Positions 46,611-56,274 of a stretch of DNA of 64,000 nt are shown piece after piece; the stretch's first letter is position 1, and the number at the start of each line of letters is the position of its first letter. This stretch comes from Ignavibacteriales bacterium (GTDB taxonomy: Bacteria > Bacteroidota > Ignavibacteria > Ignavibacteriales > Ignavibacteriaceae). A model generated the notes under the pieces. It was not told the DNA's origin. It saw only the letters and a program-made list of their open reading frames with translations, and made no database searches. Location: contig JADJMD010000009.1 in assembly GCA_016709765.1 (NCBI GenBank), forward strand, positions 1 through 64,000, written 5' to 3'. A program made the position numbers and the translations under genes.

Positions 46611-47167
46611 TACTTATAAATATTAATTTTATCAGTAATAACTTTTGCTTCTTTATAGCCAAGCTGATTTAATTTAAATCGTAAATCATCTGCAGTTTTC
46701 TGAGAATCAAAATCGCCAGTTTTAACTTTATAGAACGGCGGTTCAAAATCTATATATACTTCGTAAGTACTCTGGATAAAATAAACATCGGCTTTTACTT
46801 GATTTGCTTCCTCAATATTATCAGTTGTAAGAACTAAAACTCTATAACCATTCGCTGTACCAATAAGTGATTTTGTTTTAGTATCAATTTCGGGTGAACC
46901 ATAGTCAAACCAAACATTTTTATTGCTGCTTTTTAGAGTGGGTTTATTTTCTGGAATTACAATTTCCGTTTTGTATGGTGTAATATCAAAATCCTCTTTA
47001 AGGTTTGCATTTTTGATATTTTTATTTTCATCAACGGAAGTATTGGCTGATGCTTTATTCTCATCTTTATCATATCTGCTGCCTGTAGAAGCAGAACAAC
47101 CATAAACAATTATAATTGATAAAAAGTAGAAGGGCAGAAGTTTTTTATTAAAAATTGATTTTAGCAT
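46610..47167 (-). CDS. SPOR-domain lipoprotein
   Basis: This 185-residue protein has a signal sequence with the lipobox VYGC. A low-complexity linker (residues 25-75) is followed by a C-terminal SPOR-like domain, RVLVLTTDNIEEANQVKADV and FYKVKTGDFDSQKTADDLRF. SPOR domains bind denuded peptidoglycan, often at the division site. The stop codon overlaps the hutI start by one base. Confidence 0.75.
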   Translation of the reverse strand: MLKSIFNKKLLPFYFLSIIIVYGCSASTGSRYDKDENKASANTSVDENKNIKNANLKEDFDITPYKTEIVIPENKPTLKSSNKNVWFDYGSPEIDTKTKSLIGTANGYRVLVLTTDNIEEANQVKADVYFIQSTYEVYIDFEPPFYKVKTGDFDSQKTADDLRFKLNQLGYKEAKVITDKINIYK

Positions 47168-47339
47168 AGTAATTCTCTTATTTGAACTGCTTCAAATATA
47201 ACCTTTTTTGATAAAGCTAAGAAATAGCATAAAATGTTGTTATTATCATCTCGATAGGCTGAATATTATATCCGTCATTTTTTGAGAACTAGCGCAATTA
47301 TTCGTATTTTTGCAACATCATTAAAAAAAGAATAACCAA

Positions 47340-48836
47340 ATGGCTGCAAAAAAACTTAAAATATTATTTGTTTCATCTGAAGTAGTACCTTTTGTAAAAA
47401 CAGGAGGACTCGCGGATGTTTCTTCTGCATTACCACAAATGTTATCTGAATTAGGTCACGAAGTTAGAATAGTAATTCCCAAATATGGCGCCGTTGACGA
47501 TAGAAAATTTAAAATTCACGAAATTGTTAGATTAAAGGATTTAGTTGTTAAGATTGGTGATAAAGATGTAATGTTTTCCTTAAAATCTTGTTTCTTGCCC
47601 GGACCACGTGTTAGGGTTCAAATTTACTTTTTGGATAATCAAGAATATTTTGGAAGTCGTAACAGCCTCTATGTTGATCCAAAAACCGGAAAAGATTATC
47701 CGGATAACGATGAAAGATTTATTCTTTTAAGTCGATCTGTTATGGAATTAATTATTAAGCTTGGTTGGATTCCTGATGTCATCCACTTAAATGATTGGCA
47801 ATGTGGATTGATACCTGCTTATTTAAAAACTGTCTATAAAGATCAAGAATCTTTTGATAAGTTTAAAACTTTGTTTACAATTCATAACTTAGCATATCAA
47901 GGTGAGTTTCCTGCATCATCTTTTAAGAAAACAGGTTTACCAAAAGAATTGGAATCAGTTTCTAAAGGAATAATGCATGGCGGCAAAGTTAACTTTATGA
48001 AAAGCGGGTTGATGTTTGCAGATGTGATTAACACTGTTAGTCAAACTTATGCCAATGAGATTAGAACAAAAGAAGAATTTGGCGAAGGTTTAAAAGATGT
48101 TTTGGCTAAAAGAAAAGATTCATCGTATGGAATTGTAAACGGAATAGATAAAAATGTTTGGAATCCTGAAAAAGATAAACAAATACCAAAAACTTTTTCT
48201 GCAAAAAATATTGAAGACAAATTAGTAAACAAAAAAGAGCTTGCTGAAAGATTCGGTTTACCGTATAGTGAAAAAGTACCAATCATTGGTTTGATATCTA
48301 GATTGTTTGACTCAAAAGGTTTTGATCTTATACAAAAAGCCTTTAATGATCTGATGAAATTGGACGTTCAGATAATCCTTTTAGGAACAGGCGAACAAAA
48401 GCATCACGCCTTTTTTGATAAGATGAGTTCAAAAAATCCCAAAAAATTTGCAAGTTATCTTGGCTTTAATGATGAGTTAGCGCATTTAATTGAAGCTGGT
48501 TCCGATATGTTTTTAATGCCTTCAAAATATGAACCTTGCGGGTTAAACCAAATGTACAGCCTTGTTTACGGTACTGTTCCGATTGTAAGAGAAACAGGCG
48601 GATTAGCTGATACGGTTATTAAGTTTAACGATAAAACTGAAGAAGGAAATGGATTTGTATTTAAGAAATATGATGCCGCAGATATGCTTAAAGAAATAAA
48701 TAGAGCAATAAAAACTTTTGGTGATAATAAAACCTGGCAAAAAATAATGCGAGCAGGAATGAAATCAGACTTTAGCTGGGATTCATCAGCCAAAAAATAT
48801 ATTGAACTTTATAAGACAATGTTATCTTCTGATTAG
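47340..48836 (+). CDS. glgA: Glycogen (starch) synthase
   Basis: This 498-residue GT5 enzyme extends alpha-1,4-glucan chains from ADP-glucose. The N-terminal ADP-glucose-binding motif is FVKTGGLADVSSALPQML (K20), with HLNDWQCGLIPAYL and FTIHNLAYQGEFP downstream. The C-terminal half holds the catalytic-loop motif FLMPSKYEPCGLNQMYSLVYG and VRETGGLADTVIKFND. It begins 172 bases after the divergent SPOR lipoprotein gene. gmhB begins three bases after its stop. Confidence 0.94.
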   Translation: MAAKKLKILFVSSEVVPFVKTGGLADVSSALPQMLSELGHEVRIVIPKYGAVDDRKFKIHEIVRLKDLVVKIGDKDVMFSLKSCFLPGPRVRVQIYFLDNQEYFGSRNSLYVDPKTGKDYPDNDERFILLSRSVMELIIKLGWIPDVIHLNDWQCGLIPAYLKTVYKDQESFDKFKTLFTIHNLAYQGEFPASSFKKTGLPKELESVSKGIMHGGKVNFMKSGLMFADVINTVSQTYANEIRTKEEFGEGLKDVLAKRKDSSYGIVNGIDKNVWNPEKDKQIPKTFSAKNIEDKLVNKKELAERFGLPYSEKVPIIGLISRLFDSKGFDLIQKAFNDLMKLDVQIILLGTGEQKHHAFFDKMSSKNPKKFASYLGFNDELAHLIEAGSDMFLMPSKYEPCGLNQMYSLVYGTVPIVRETGGLADTVIKFNDKTEEGNGFVFKKYDAADMLKEINRAIKTFGDNKTWQKIMRAGMKSDFSWDSSAKKYIELYKTMLSSD

Positions 48837-48839
48837 TTG

Positions 48840-49424
48840 ATGTTAAGTAAAGCTGTTTTTTTAGACCGCGATGGAACTTTGAATTTTGATCCGGGCTATT
48901 TGGGTGATCCAAATGATCTTAAATTATATCCGGATACAGGGCAAGTTCTTTCTGATCTTAAGAACAAATATCATTTCAAACTTATAGTCATATCAAATCA
49001 ATCGGGTGTTGCAAGAGGTTTAATAACCGAAGAACAGGTAATCTCTGTAAATAATGCGCTAAATAAAGAGCTATCAAAATTTGATGTACAAATTGATGCA
49101 TTTTATTATTGCCCATTTCATCCCGATTTTAGTGTTATAGATGATTGTCTTTGCAGAAAACCATCACCCAAAATGATTTTTGATTCTGCAAAAGATTTTA
49201 GTATCGATCTTTCAAAATCCTATTTTATAGGTGATTCTGTTGTTGATATTAAAGCGGGAGCAGAAGCAAATCTAAAAACAATTTTAGTAAAAACTGGATA
49301 TGGCGCAGAAAGTATTTCTATCTTGCAAAATGACAATTATTTTCCAAGCTTTGTAGCCGAAAATTTAACTGAAGCTTTTAATTTTATAATTAATGATTCT
49401 ACTGGAGTACCACTTAGTGATTAA
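48840..49424 (+). CDS. gmhB: D-glycero-D-manno-heptose 1,7-bisphosphate 7-phosphatase-like HAD phosphatase
   Basis: This protein of about 194 residues is a HAD-family phosphatase. The nucleophile pair is in FLDRDGTLNFD (D9, D11), the second motif is VISNQSGVARGL, and the zinc-binding CPFHPDFSVIDDCLCRKP is specific to GmhB. The last motif is FIGDSVVDIKAGAEANL. It removes a phosphate in the heptose pathway for lipopolysaccharide core. The ATG at 48840 is chosen over a TTG three bases earlier. It overlaps the next gene by eight bases. Confidence 0.88.
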   Translation: MLSKAVFLDRDGTLNFDPGYLGDPNDLKLYPDTGQVLSDLKNKYHFKLIVISNQSGVARGLITEEQVISVNNALNKELSKFDVQIDAFYYCPFHPDFSVIDDCLCRKPSPKMIFDSAKDFSIDLSKSYFIGDSVVDIKAGAEANLKTILVKTGYGAESISILQNDNYFPSFVAENLTEAFNFIINDSTGVPLSD

Positions 49425-50595
49425 AAAGATTTTTCTCTCTTCCACTTTAGCACTTATTGTATTTCTGTTAATTGGATGTAATGATTCGCCAACGGATTTG
49501 GGTGTAGGTTTTCTAAATCAGGATGGCATCGGAGTTTATAAATTTGATTCTGCTGTTGATTCAATTCCACAGCAGTCAAACTATTTTAAAAAAGTTATCA
49601 ACTTGGGTTCATCTGATATTTTACTTGTTGGTAAAGCAGAAAATGTGACTGCAAAAACACTATTAAGATTTGCATTGATAATCCCAGATTCTATTAAAAC
49701 TGAATTTGCAGCACAAAACTTGACTGTATTGGATGCTTATGTTGAACTTACTAAAAATTATTCTTTCGGTGATTCAAGTGCTGTGTTTGATTATGAGGTT
49801 TATAAAATAAACAACAGTTGGTCAGCGTCTACTTTTACAGCTGATTCTAGTTTAGCTTTTGATCAGATTGATTTGAGTTCAAACCGGACGAGTAGTGAAA
49901 ATGATTCAATTTATTCTTTCCATTTAGATGTATCACTTGCTGCTTCCTGGCTCCAAAATTATGTTGATACATCTTCTGCCTCCAATAATGGAATTGTTTT
50001 AAGTCCAACTCTAAATTCCCTAAAAGTTATCGGTTTTACCGCATTTAATTTAAATGGAATTAATGATCCAAGGCTTAGAATTGTGGTGCAGAAGCCCGGT
50101 TCTTACATTGATACTTTATCAGGTTTCATTTCAGCAGATATTAGTGCAGTTTATGGTGAAGCTATAAATAATGTTACAGAAAATTTATACATTCAATCAA
50201 GTTTAACATCCGATGCAAAATTATCTTTCGATTTGTCAGTTTTGCCAAAAGATATTACGATTAGCTCTGCAAATTTGACTCTTACAATCGATACTCTTGA
50301 AACTAAAACCGGTAGCAGTTTTAGTAATTCACTAATAGTTTTTCTGCTTACCGATTCAGTGGAAAATGTCACAAGTACAAGTTATTTCCCTTCACTTAGC
50401 AGAGAAGGATCGACCTTTAAAGGCGATGTTACGAGTATTTTTAGGGCATGGAGTAATGGTTTAGAAAACCAAGGAATGTTAATTAAAGCATCAAGTGACT
50501 TAAGAGGTGTTGAAATATTTGCTGTTAAGGGAAGCAGCGCCGCTGATCTATTGCAGAGACCAAAATTAGAAATTGTATATACAAGGAAGAAGTAA
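49417..50595 (+). CDS. Lipoprotein, DNRLRE-like domain, unknown function
   Basis: A GTG start at 49417 gives a signal sequence (FLSSTLALIVFLLIGC) with lipobox LIGC, and overlaps gmhB. The mature protein of about 370 residues is beta-rich. Several segments (LDAYVELTKNYSFGDSSAVF, ISSANLTLTIDTLE, FRAWSNGLENQGMLIKASSD) resemble DNRLRE/TGF-propeptide-type domains of surface lipoproteins. The C-terminal RPKLEIVYTRKK is typical of that fold. No enzyme motif is seen. It is followed 7 bases later by an outer-membrane protein gene. Confidence 0.6.
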   Translation: MIKKIFLSSTLALIVFLLIGCNDSPTDLGVGFLNQDGIGVYKFDSAVDSIPQQSNYFKKVINLGSSDILLVGKAENVTAKTLLRFALIIPDSIKTEFAAQNLTVLDAYVELTKNYSFGDSSAVFDYEVYKINNSWSASTFTADSSLAFDQIDLSSNRTSSENDSIYSFHLDVSLAASWLQNYVDTSSASNNGIVLSPTLNSLKVIGFTAFNLNGINDPRLRIVVQKPGSYIDTLSGFISADISAVYGEAINNVTENLYIQSSLTSDAKLSFDLSVLPKDITISSANLTLTIDTLETKTGSSFSNSLIVFLLTDSVENVTSTSYFPSLSREGSTFKGDVTSIFRAWSNGLENQGMLIKASSDLRGVEIFAVKGSSAADLLQRPKLEIVYTRKK

Positions 50596-50602
50596 TTTAT
50601 AA

Positions 50603-51853
50603 ATGAAAAATAATCTCTTATTAAGTTTAATTTTACTTTTTAGTATCCATAATCTTAATGCTCAGAGCAGTTCAGTTTATTCAAGATTTGGTGTTGGTGA
50701 TATTGAGTTGGGTTACTCACCTAAAATGATTGCAATTGGTGAGCTTGGAATTACTCAATTGGATCCCGATCATTTAGTTGTTTCAAATCCTGCAAGTTGG
50801 TCTGCATTAACTAAAACAAGAATTGAATTTAGTTTTGGTTACAGAGGGGTTTTAATATCTGATGCAAATCAATCCAACTATACAAGTGAAACTGATTTTA
50901 AAGGATTTACAATTGGATTTCCTGTGAGCAAGGCTAATGGCATTGGTGTTGTTGCAGGTTTGGTTCCTTACTCCAGAGTTAGTTATAAAGCTCTTGAATA
51001 CAATAAATTTGAAGATGAATCATTCCCATCATACAAAGTTATGTATGAGGGTAAAGGTGGAATTTCAAAAATATTTCTTGGCTCATCTGTTAATTTGCCT
51101 TTAGGTTTATCCGCCGGTGCAACTTTGGATTATTACTTTGGAAATCAAAATTATCTTTCAACCGTTGAATTTGATGACTCAAAATTAAATATCAATACAA
51201 TTTATGAAAACAACAGAAGAGCAACAGGCTTTGGAACAACACTGGGATTAATTTCTTCAAATCTTGCTACAGACTTAAAATTAGATTTTTTTAGTGACCT
51301 TAGATTTGGTGTATCATTCAATTATTTAGGAAAATTGAATACTGACAGTATTTACACTGCAACATCGCAGTTTTTATTAGACACTATTGCAATTGCTGAG
51401 ACAGAAATGAGAATTCCTGCAAGATTTAATGGCGGCATAAGTTTTGCTTTTGCAGAGTCGTACAATGTTAGTCTAGATTTTATGTTTCAACCAATGAGTA
51501 AATTTAGTTTTAATAATCAGTCAGAAGCTAATTTAAGAGACGCGAATAAATTTAGTGCAGCTTTTGAATATAGACCAAAGAGAACTATTGGAATGACAAC
51601 GTGGGAACAAATTGTTTGGCGTTTTGGTTTAAGCTATGAACAAACTCAGTACATATTTAATAGGCAAGGTATCAACCAGTATTCGGTTTTTGGAGGAATG
51701 TCTTATCCTCTGGGTGTTGATAACTCAATTGATTTAGCTGTACAATATTTGGCTAAAGGTACAACAGAAAATAATTTAATTAATGAAAATTCAATTAGAG
51801 TTTATTTAGGTGTTAGTTTTGGTGAGCTCTGGTTTTTAAATTTTGAAAAATAG
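50603..51853 (+). CDS. Predicted outer-membrane beta-barrel protein
   Basis: This 416-residue protein has a signal peptide (MKNNLLLSLILLFSIHNLNA) and then SSVYSRFGVGDIELGYSPKM, a start common to a family of Bacteroidota outer-membrane proteins. The rest consists of alternating aromatic strands ending in VSFGELWFLNFEK. The family may form a transporter-like barrel; its substrate is not known. It follows a lipoprotein gene by 7 bases and precedes a TPR protein. Confidence 0.65.
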   Translation: MKNNLLLSLILLFSIHNLNAQSSSVYSRFGVGDIELGYSPKMIAIGELGITQLDPDHLVVSNPASWSALTKTRIEFSFGYRGVLISDANQSNYTSETDFKGFTIGFPVSKANGIGVVAGLVPYSRVSYKALEYNKFEDESFPSYKVMYEGKGGISKIFLGSSVNLPLGLSAGATLDYYFGNQNYLSTVEFDDSKLNINTIYENNRRATGFGTTLGLISSNLATDLKLDFFSDLRFGVSFNYLGKLNTDSIYTATSQFLLDTIAIAETEMRIPARFNGGISFAFAESYNVSLDFMFQPMSKFSFNNQSEANLRDANKFSAAFEYRPKRTIGMTTWEQIVWRFGLSYEQTQYIFNRQGINQYSVFGGMSYPLGVDNSIDLAVQYLAKGTTENNLINENSIRVYLGVSFGELWFLNFEK

Positions 51854-51881
51854 TTCTTGTTAAATCATAAAGGTTAAAAAA

Positions 51882-53114
51882 GTGAAAACATTATTACAAA
51901 CAATCGTTATCGCGTTAGTTCTGTTCGCATCTTCAAATATCGCTCAAACAAGCGATTCTATGAAAGTGTTAACAGATTATAGTTTGTTTTCAGAATATCA
52001 TAAAAATAAAGACTTTGTAAGTGCTTTACCATACGGATGGAGAGTGATTGAAGCTCAACCTACAAGGTTTAGTAAATGGATTTATTACAAAATGGAAGAA
52101 TGTTTCTGGGCTCTGCATGATTCTGGAAGCACTGAGACTGAAATTGTGCAATCCGTGCAAGATACCATTCTATATTTTTATGATCTTGCTATAAAATATC
52201 GACCAGAAGATAAAGGTTACTTTCAGGCACGAAAAGCTTATGTTTCTGAATTATGGTTATCGAAACCTGCTGAAGAAACAATTCCAATTTATGAACAGGC
52301 AATGGTATGGCAGCCTGAACTATCTTCATTTTACTACAATAGATTGGGTCAATTGTATATTAATAATGATGATGGTAATAATGGATATAAAGTAAAAGCT
52401 ATTGATTTATATGGGATTTTAGCTGAACGTGAGCCTGAGAATCCAGTTTGGACTGAAATACCACAAGGTCTATTTGATAATATTGATGAACTATTAAGAT
52501 ATTTAAAGGAAACTTGGGAAAAAGATCCAGAGAATTTGAAAAAAGCAAAAGCATACGCATCCGCAGCAATTCAAGCTAGCGAATGGGATCAAGCAATTGC
52601 CCCGTTAGAGTTTCTAGTAAATAAAGAACCTGAAAATGTTGGATATTTAACTCAGCTTGGTAATGTTTATAATAAATTAGAAAATTCAACAAAATCAGAA
52701 GAAACATTTGCACGATTAATAAAATTAGAACCAGATAATAAAGATCACTATTTCTATTTTGGTAAAGCGTTAATGGATGCTGGAAAATATTCGCAAGCAA
52801 GAACTCAGTTCTTAAAAGCAAGTGAAGTGGGCAACGGTTGGGCTCTCCCAATATTTTACGAGGGATTTTTATATGAACAATCAGCCGGTGGTTGTGTGGA
52901 TTTTGATCGTAAAGTGGTTTATTTATTAGCACAAAATACTTACAGAAGAGCATTGAATATGGATCCAAATCTTGGTGAAGCTAGAGATAGAATCAATGCT
53001 TTATCTGGCGCAGTTCCAACTAAAGAAGATTATTTCTTTAGAGGAATAAAACCAGGTCAATCAATGCCTATAACTTGTGTTGGCTGGATAGGCAAAAGTG
53101 TTACTGCTCCATAA
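51882..53114 (+). CDS. Periplasmic tetratricopeptide-repeat protein
   Basis: The GTG start gives a signal peptide (about residues 1-21, VLFASSNIAQT). The 410-residue protein contains several TPR units, for example PVWTEIPQGLFDNIDELLRY, ASEWDQAIAPLEFLVNKEPE and KSEETFARLIKLEPDNKDHY, and ends in a loop with two cysteines (GGCVDFDRK and PITCVGWIG). TPRs mediate protein contacts, so it may scaffold the preceding envelope proteins. The last gene of this group, it is closed by a terminator. Confidence 0.7.
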   Translation: MKTLLQTIVIALVLFASSNIAQTSDSMKVLTDYSLFSEYHKNKDFVSALPYGWRVIEAQPTRFSKWIYYKMEECFWALHDSGSTETEIVQSVQDTILYFYDLAIKYRPEDKGYFQARKAYVSELWLSKPAEETIPIYEQAMVWQPELSSFYYNRLGQLYINNDDGNNGYKVKAIDLYGILAEREPENPVWTEIPQGLFDNIDELLRYLKETWEKDPENLKKAKAYASAAIQASEWDQAIAPLEFLVNKEPENVGYLTQLGNVYNKLENSTKSEETFARLIKLEPDNKDHYFYFGKALMDAGKYSQARTQFLKASEVGNGWALPIFYEGFLYEQSAGGCVDFDRKVVYLLAQNTYRRALNMDPNLGEARDRINALSGAVPTKEDYFFRGIKPGQSMPITCVGWIGKSVTAP

Positions 53115-53137
53115 CTTTAATTCATAATTTTTTATTT

Positions 53138-53171
53138 GAAAAGGTTTCTTGAGATTTCAGGAAACCTTTTC
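53138..53171 (+). terminator. Terminator after the TPR gene
   Basis: AAAAGGTTTC (53139-53148) pairs with GAAACCTTTT (53161-53170) across a 12-base loop, followed by CTAATTTTG. The T-run is modest, but the stem is perfect over ten pairs. glyA begins about 40 bases on. Confidence 0.75.
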
Positions 53172-53210
53172 TAATTTTGTCTAATTCATTCACTTAAATA
53201 AGCGGTTAAT

Positions 53211-54503
53211 ATGGAATCATATCTAAAAAAAGATGCTGAAATTTTTAGTGTTCTTCAATCCGAAATAGGACGACAAACCAACAAGTTAGAATTAATTGCT
53301 TCAGAAAATTTTGTAAGTCCTGCAGTTTTAGAAGCTGCCGGATCTGTTTTAACAAATAAATATGCAGAGGGTTATCCAGGAAAAAGATATTACGGTGGGT
53401 GCGAATTTGTCGATCAGGCAGAAGATATTGCTCGCGATAGATTAAAAAAATTATTTGGTGCTGAATATGTAAACGTTCAACCACACAGTGGCTCACAAGC
53501 TAATATGGCCGTTTTGATGACTTTTCTAAAACCAGGTGATAAGTTTTTAGGATTAAGTTTAGCACACGGAGGGCATTTAACTCATGGTTCACCAGTTAAC
53601 TTTTCCGGAAAACTTTATGAAGCAGTTGGATATGAACTTGATGAAGAAACTGGTTTACTTGATTATGATAAAATTGCTGATCTTGCAAAAAAGGAACAGC
53701 CAAAATTAATTATCACAGGCGCAAGTGCATATTCCCGTGATTGGGATTATAAAAAATTTAGAGAAATTGCTGATTCTGTTGGTGCATTTTTAATGTGTGA
53801 TATGGCGCATCCTGCAGGATTGATCGCCAAAGGATTATTAAATAATCCTTTAGAGAAATGTGATATTGTAACCTCAACCACTCATAAAACTTTACGTGGT
53901 CCTCGTGGTGGAATTATTCTGATCGGTAAGGATAAAGAAAATCCTTGGGGATTAACCACACCAAAAGGCGATAGAGTAAAAATGCTTTCTGAATTGATTG
54001 ATAGCATGGTTATGCCAGGAATTCAAGGCGGGCCGCTAATGCACATCATAATGGCCAAGGCTGTTGCCTTTGGTGAGTGTTTAACTGATTCGTTTCAAGA
54101 ATATGTTTTACAGGTCAGAAAAAATGCTCAATCATTATCTGCTAAATTAATGGAAAATAATTTTAATGTTGTTTCCGGTGGTACTGACAATCATTTAATG
54201 TTGATTGATTTATCAAATAAAAATATTACTGGTAAACAAGCTGAAATTGCATTAGAACATGCCGGAATTACTGTAAATAAAAATATGGTTCCGTTTGATA
54301 AACGCAGTCCATTTGTAACAAGTGGAATTAGAATTGGGACACCTGCACTTACAACTCGTGGAATGAAAGAAAAGGAAATGGAAGCAATAGCTTCTATAAT
54401 CCATAAAGCAATTTCTAATTTTGAAAATGAAAAAGTCTTAAATGATCTTCAAGAAGATGTTAAAAAGTTCACCGGATCATTTCCATTATTTGCAGGAAAG
54501 TAG
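53211..54503 (+). CDS. glyA: Serine hydroxymethyltransferase
   Basis: This 430-residue PLP enzyme converts serine and tetrahydrofolate to glycine and methylene-tetrahydrofolate. It contains NKLELIASENFVSPAVLEA, KYAEGYPGKRYYGGCEFVD, NVQPHSGSQANMAVL, LMCDMAHPAGLIAKGLL and the Schiff-base lysine K226 in TSTTHKTLRGPRGG. The length agrees with the bacterial family, and no frame break occurs. tatC follows 15 bases later. Confidence 0.96.
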   Translation: MESYLKKDAEIFSVLQSEIGRQTNKLELIASENFVSPAVLEAAGSVLTNKYAEGYPGKRYYGGCEFVDQAEDIARDRLKKLFGAEYVNVQPHSGSQANMAVLMTFLKPGDKFLGLSLAHGGHLTHGSPVNFSGKLYEAVGYELDEETGLLDYDKIADLAKKEQPKLIITGASAYSRDWDYKKFREIADSVGAFLMCDMAHPAGLIAKGLLNNPLEKCDIVTSTTHKTLRGPRGGIILIGKDKENPWGLTTPKGDRVKMLSELIDSMVMPGIQGGPLMHIIMAKAVAFGECLTDSFQEYVLQVRKNAQSLSAKLMENNFNVVSGGTDNHLMLIDLSNKNITGKQAEIALEHAGITVNKNMVPFDKRSPFVTSGIRIGTPALTTRGMKEKEMEAIASIIHKAISNFENEKVLNDLQEDVKKFTGSFPLFAGK

Positions 54504-54518
54504 TTAAAAATAATTATT

Positions 54519-55280
54519 GTGGCTGAAGAAATATTAAAAGAAGATTTGGATGATGGGGAAATTGAACTTGAAAAGGAAATGTCTTTTCTCGAACATCTTG
54601 AGGAATTGAGATGGAGAATTATTTATTCTATTATTGGAATCGTTGTTGGAACAATTATAGCCTGGATATTTATTGATTTTCTTGTTGATGTCGTGTTATT
54701 AAAACCCGCAAAAGATTCTGGGGCTGTACTTCAAAACTTGCGACCCTTCGGACAGCTATTTTTGTTTATGCAGATTGCCATTATGGTGGGAATGATAATT
54801 AGTATTCCAAATATTTTTTATCAATTTTGGCAATTCATTTCACCCGCACTACAAACCAAAGAAAAGAAATACATCTTCTGGATTGTTGTTTTTTCATCTG
54901 TTTGTTTCTTAGGTGGAATTGCTTTTGCTTATTTTGCTATGCTTCCACTTACTTTGCAGTTTGCTACTCAGTTTGGATCAGAATCGATAAAGAATGAATT
55001 TGCTATTGATGAGTACATGTCCATTATTATAAGTGTTATGCTTGCAGCAGGATTAGTATTTGAACTCCCCATGATTTCATTTTTCTTATCAAAACTTGGT
55101 ATTCTTAAACCAAGTTTTATGAAAAAATATAGAAGACATTCGATAGTAATAATTATGATACTCGCTGCATTTCTAACTCCTGGTGCTGATCCGGTTTCAC
55201 AACTTGTCTTAGCCGTTCCGTTGGTGGTTTTGTATGAGATAAGTATTATAATTTCAAAAATATCGCAGAAAAAATCTTGA
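54519..55280 (+). CDS. tatC: Sec-independent (twin-arginine) translocase TatC
   Basis: This 253-residue membrane protein binds twin-arginine signal peptides. The acidic N-terminus precedes EMSFLEHLEELRWRII, the conserved TatC start, and six helices follow, with YQFWQFISPALQTKEKK after helix 2 and AAFLTPGADPVSQLVLAVP near the C-terminus. It begins on GTG. No tatA or tatB gene is near. Its stop overlaps the start of the polyprenyl synthase gene. Confidence 0.95.
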   Translation: MAEEILKEDLDDGEIELEKEMSFLEHLEELRWRIIYSIIGIVVGTIIAWIFIDFLVDVVLLKPAKDSGAVLQNLRPFGQLFLFMQIAIMVGMIISIPNIFYQFWQFISPALQTKEKKYIFWIVVFSSVCFLGGIAFAYFAMLPLTLQFATQFGSESIKNEFAIDEYMSIIISVMLAAGLVFELPMISFFLSKLGILKPSFMKKYRRHSIVIIMILAAFLTPGADPVSQLVLAVPLVVLYEISIIISKISQKKS

Positions 55281-56257
55281 GTAAACTTTCACTAAAAGAA
55301 ATAAGCCATCCAATTAAATCTGAGATAGATCGTTTTGATGATATATTTAAAGCAGCATTGCGTTCAAATGTTGGATTGGTCGATCTTGTTGCGCGGTATA
55401 TTATTCGCCAAAAAGGCAAAAAGATACGTCCACTTTTAGTTTTGTTGTCTGCAAAAATATCAGGAGGAGTTACTGAAAGAACTTATCGTGGTGCAACTTT
55501 AGTAGAACTTTTACATACCGCTACTTTAATTCACGATGATGTTGTTGATGATGCTGATAAGAGAAGGGGAATGTGGTCTATAAACGCTTTGTTTAAAAAT
55601 AAAGTTGCTGTTCTGATGGGTGATTATTTGTTATCTCGTGGACTTATGATTTCTGTGGATGGAAAAGATTATGATTTTCTTGGTGTTACAACTAATGCTG
55701 TAAAGAGAATGTCTGAAGGTGAACTTCTTCAGATTCAAAAAACAAGAAAATTAGACATTGATGAAGAAACTTATTTTAAAGTAATTTCTGATAAAACAGC
55801 CTCACTTTTAGAAACCTGCTGCGCAATTGGCGCAATGAGCACAACTGAAAATAAAGAACAAATTGAAGCAATGAGAAATTTTGGTCATTCACTTGGAATG
55901 TCTTTTCAAATTCGTGATGATATTCTTGATTACGAAGGTAAATCAAATCTGATTGGTAAACCTGTTGGCGGTGATATTAAAGAAAAGAAAATTACTTTGC
56001 CGCTTATTTATTCCCTAAATAATGTTTCAAAAACTGAAGCTTCAAGAATCAGAAAATTATTGAAGAATGGAAATGATAATCTAAAAGTAAAAGAAATAAT
56101 GAAGTTTGTTAAAGATAATAATGGAATTGAGTACGCCCTTAAAGTTGCGCAAAAATATTCTGATCAGGCGAAAAACGCATTAAATATATTTCCGGATTCA
56201 GAAACAAAAATTTCAATGCAGGTTCTAGTTGATTTTGTAACATCGAGAAAAAACTAG
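55277..56257 (+). CDS. Polyprenyl (octaprenyl-type) diphosphate synthase
   Basis: This 326-residue all-alpha prenyltransferase has both aspartate-rich motifs: LIHDDVVDDADKRRG and FQIRDDILDYEGKSN. KGKKIRPLLVLLSAK and GDYLLSRGLM complete the active site. The residues before the first motif (LVELLHTATLIHDD) are small, which favours long products such as the quinone side chain, but length cannot be set by eye. It starts on TTG, overlapping the tatC stop, and ends two bases from the convergent uspA stop. Confidence 0.9.
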   Translation: MSKLSLKEISHPIKSEIDRFDDIFKAALRSNVGLVDLVARYIIRQKGKKIRPLLVLLSAKISGGVTERTYRGATLVELLHTATLIHDDVVDDADKRRGMWSINALFKNKVAVLMGDYLLSRGLMISVDGKDYDFLGVTTNAVKRMSEGELLQIQKTRKLDIDEETYFKVISDKTASLLETCCAIGAMSTTENKEQIEAMRNFGHSLGMSFQIRDDILDYEGKSNLIGKPVGGDIKEKKITLPLIYSLNNVSKTEASRIRKLLKNGNDNLKVKEIMKFVKDNNGIEYALKVAQKYSDQAKNALNIFPDSETKISMQVLVDFVTSRKN

Positions 56258-56274
56258 ACTAACTTTTTTTAGTC
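56257..56274 (-). terminator. Short hairpin at the convergent junction
   Basis: GACTAA (56257-56262) pairs with TTAGTC (56269-56274) over a poly-T loop. On the minus strand the stem is followed by TAGTTTTTTC, so it could terminate the stress-protein transcript. The stem is only six pairs and overlaps both gene ends. Confidence 0.4.

Noticed and set aside
46923..47105. Short plus-strand hydrophobic frame opposite the SPOR lipoprotein
   Set aside because: It is antisense to a gene with a clear lipobox and SPOR domain, and has no independent support.
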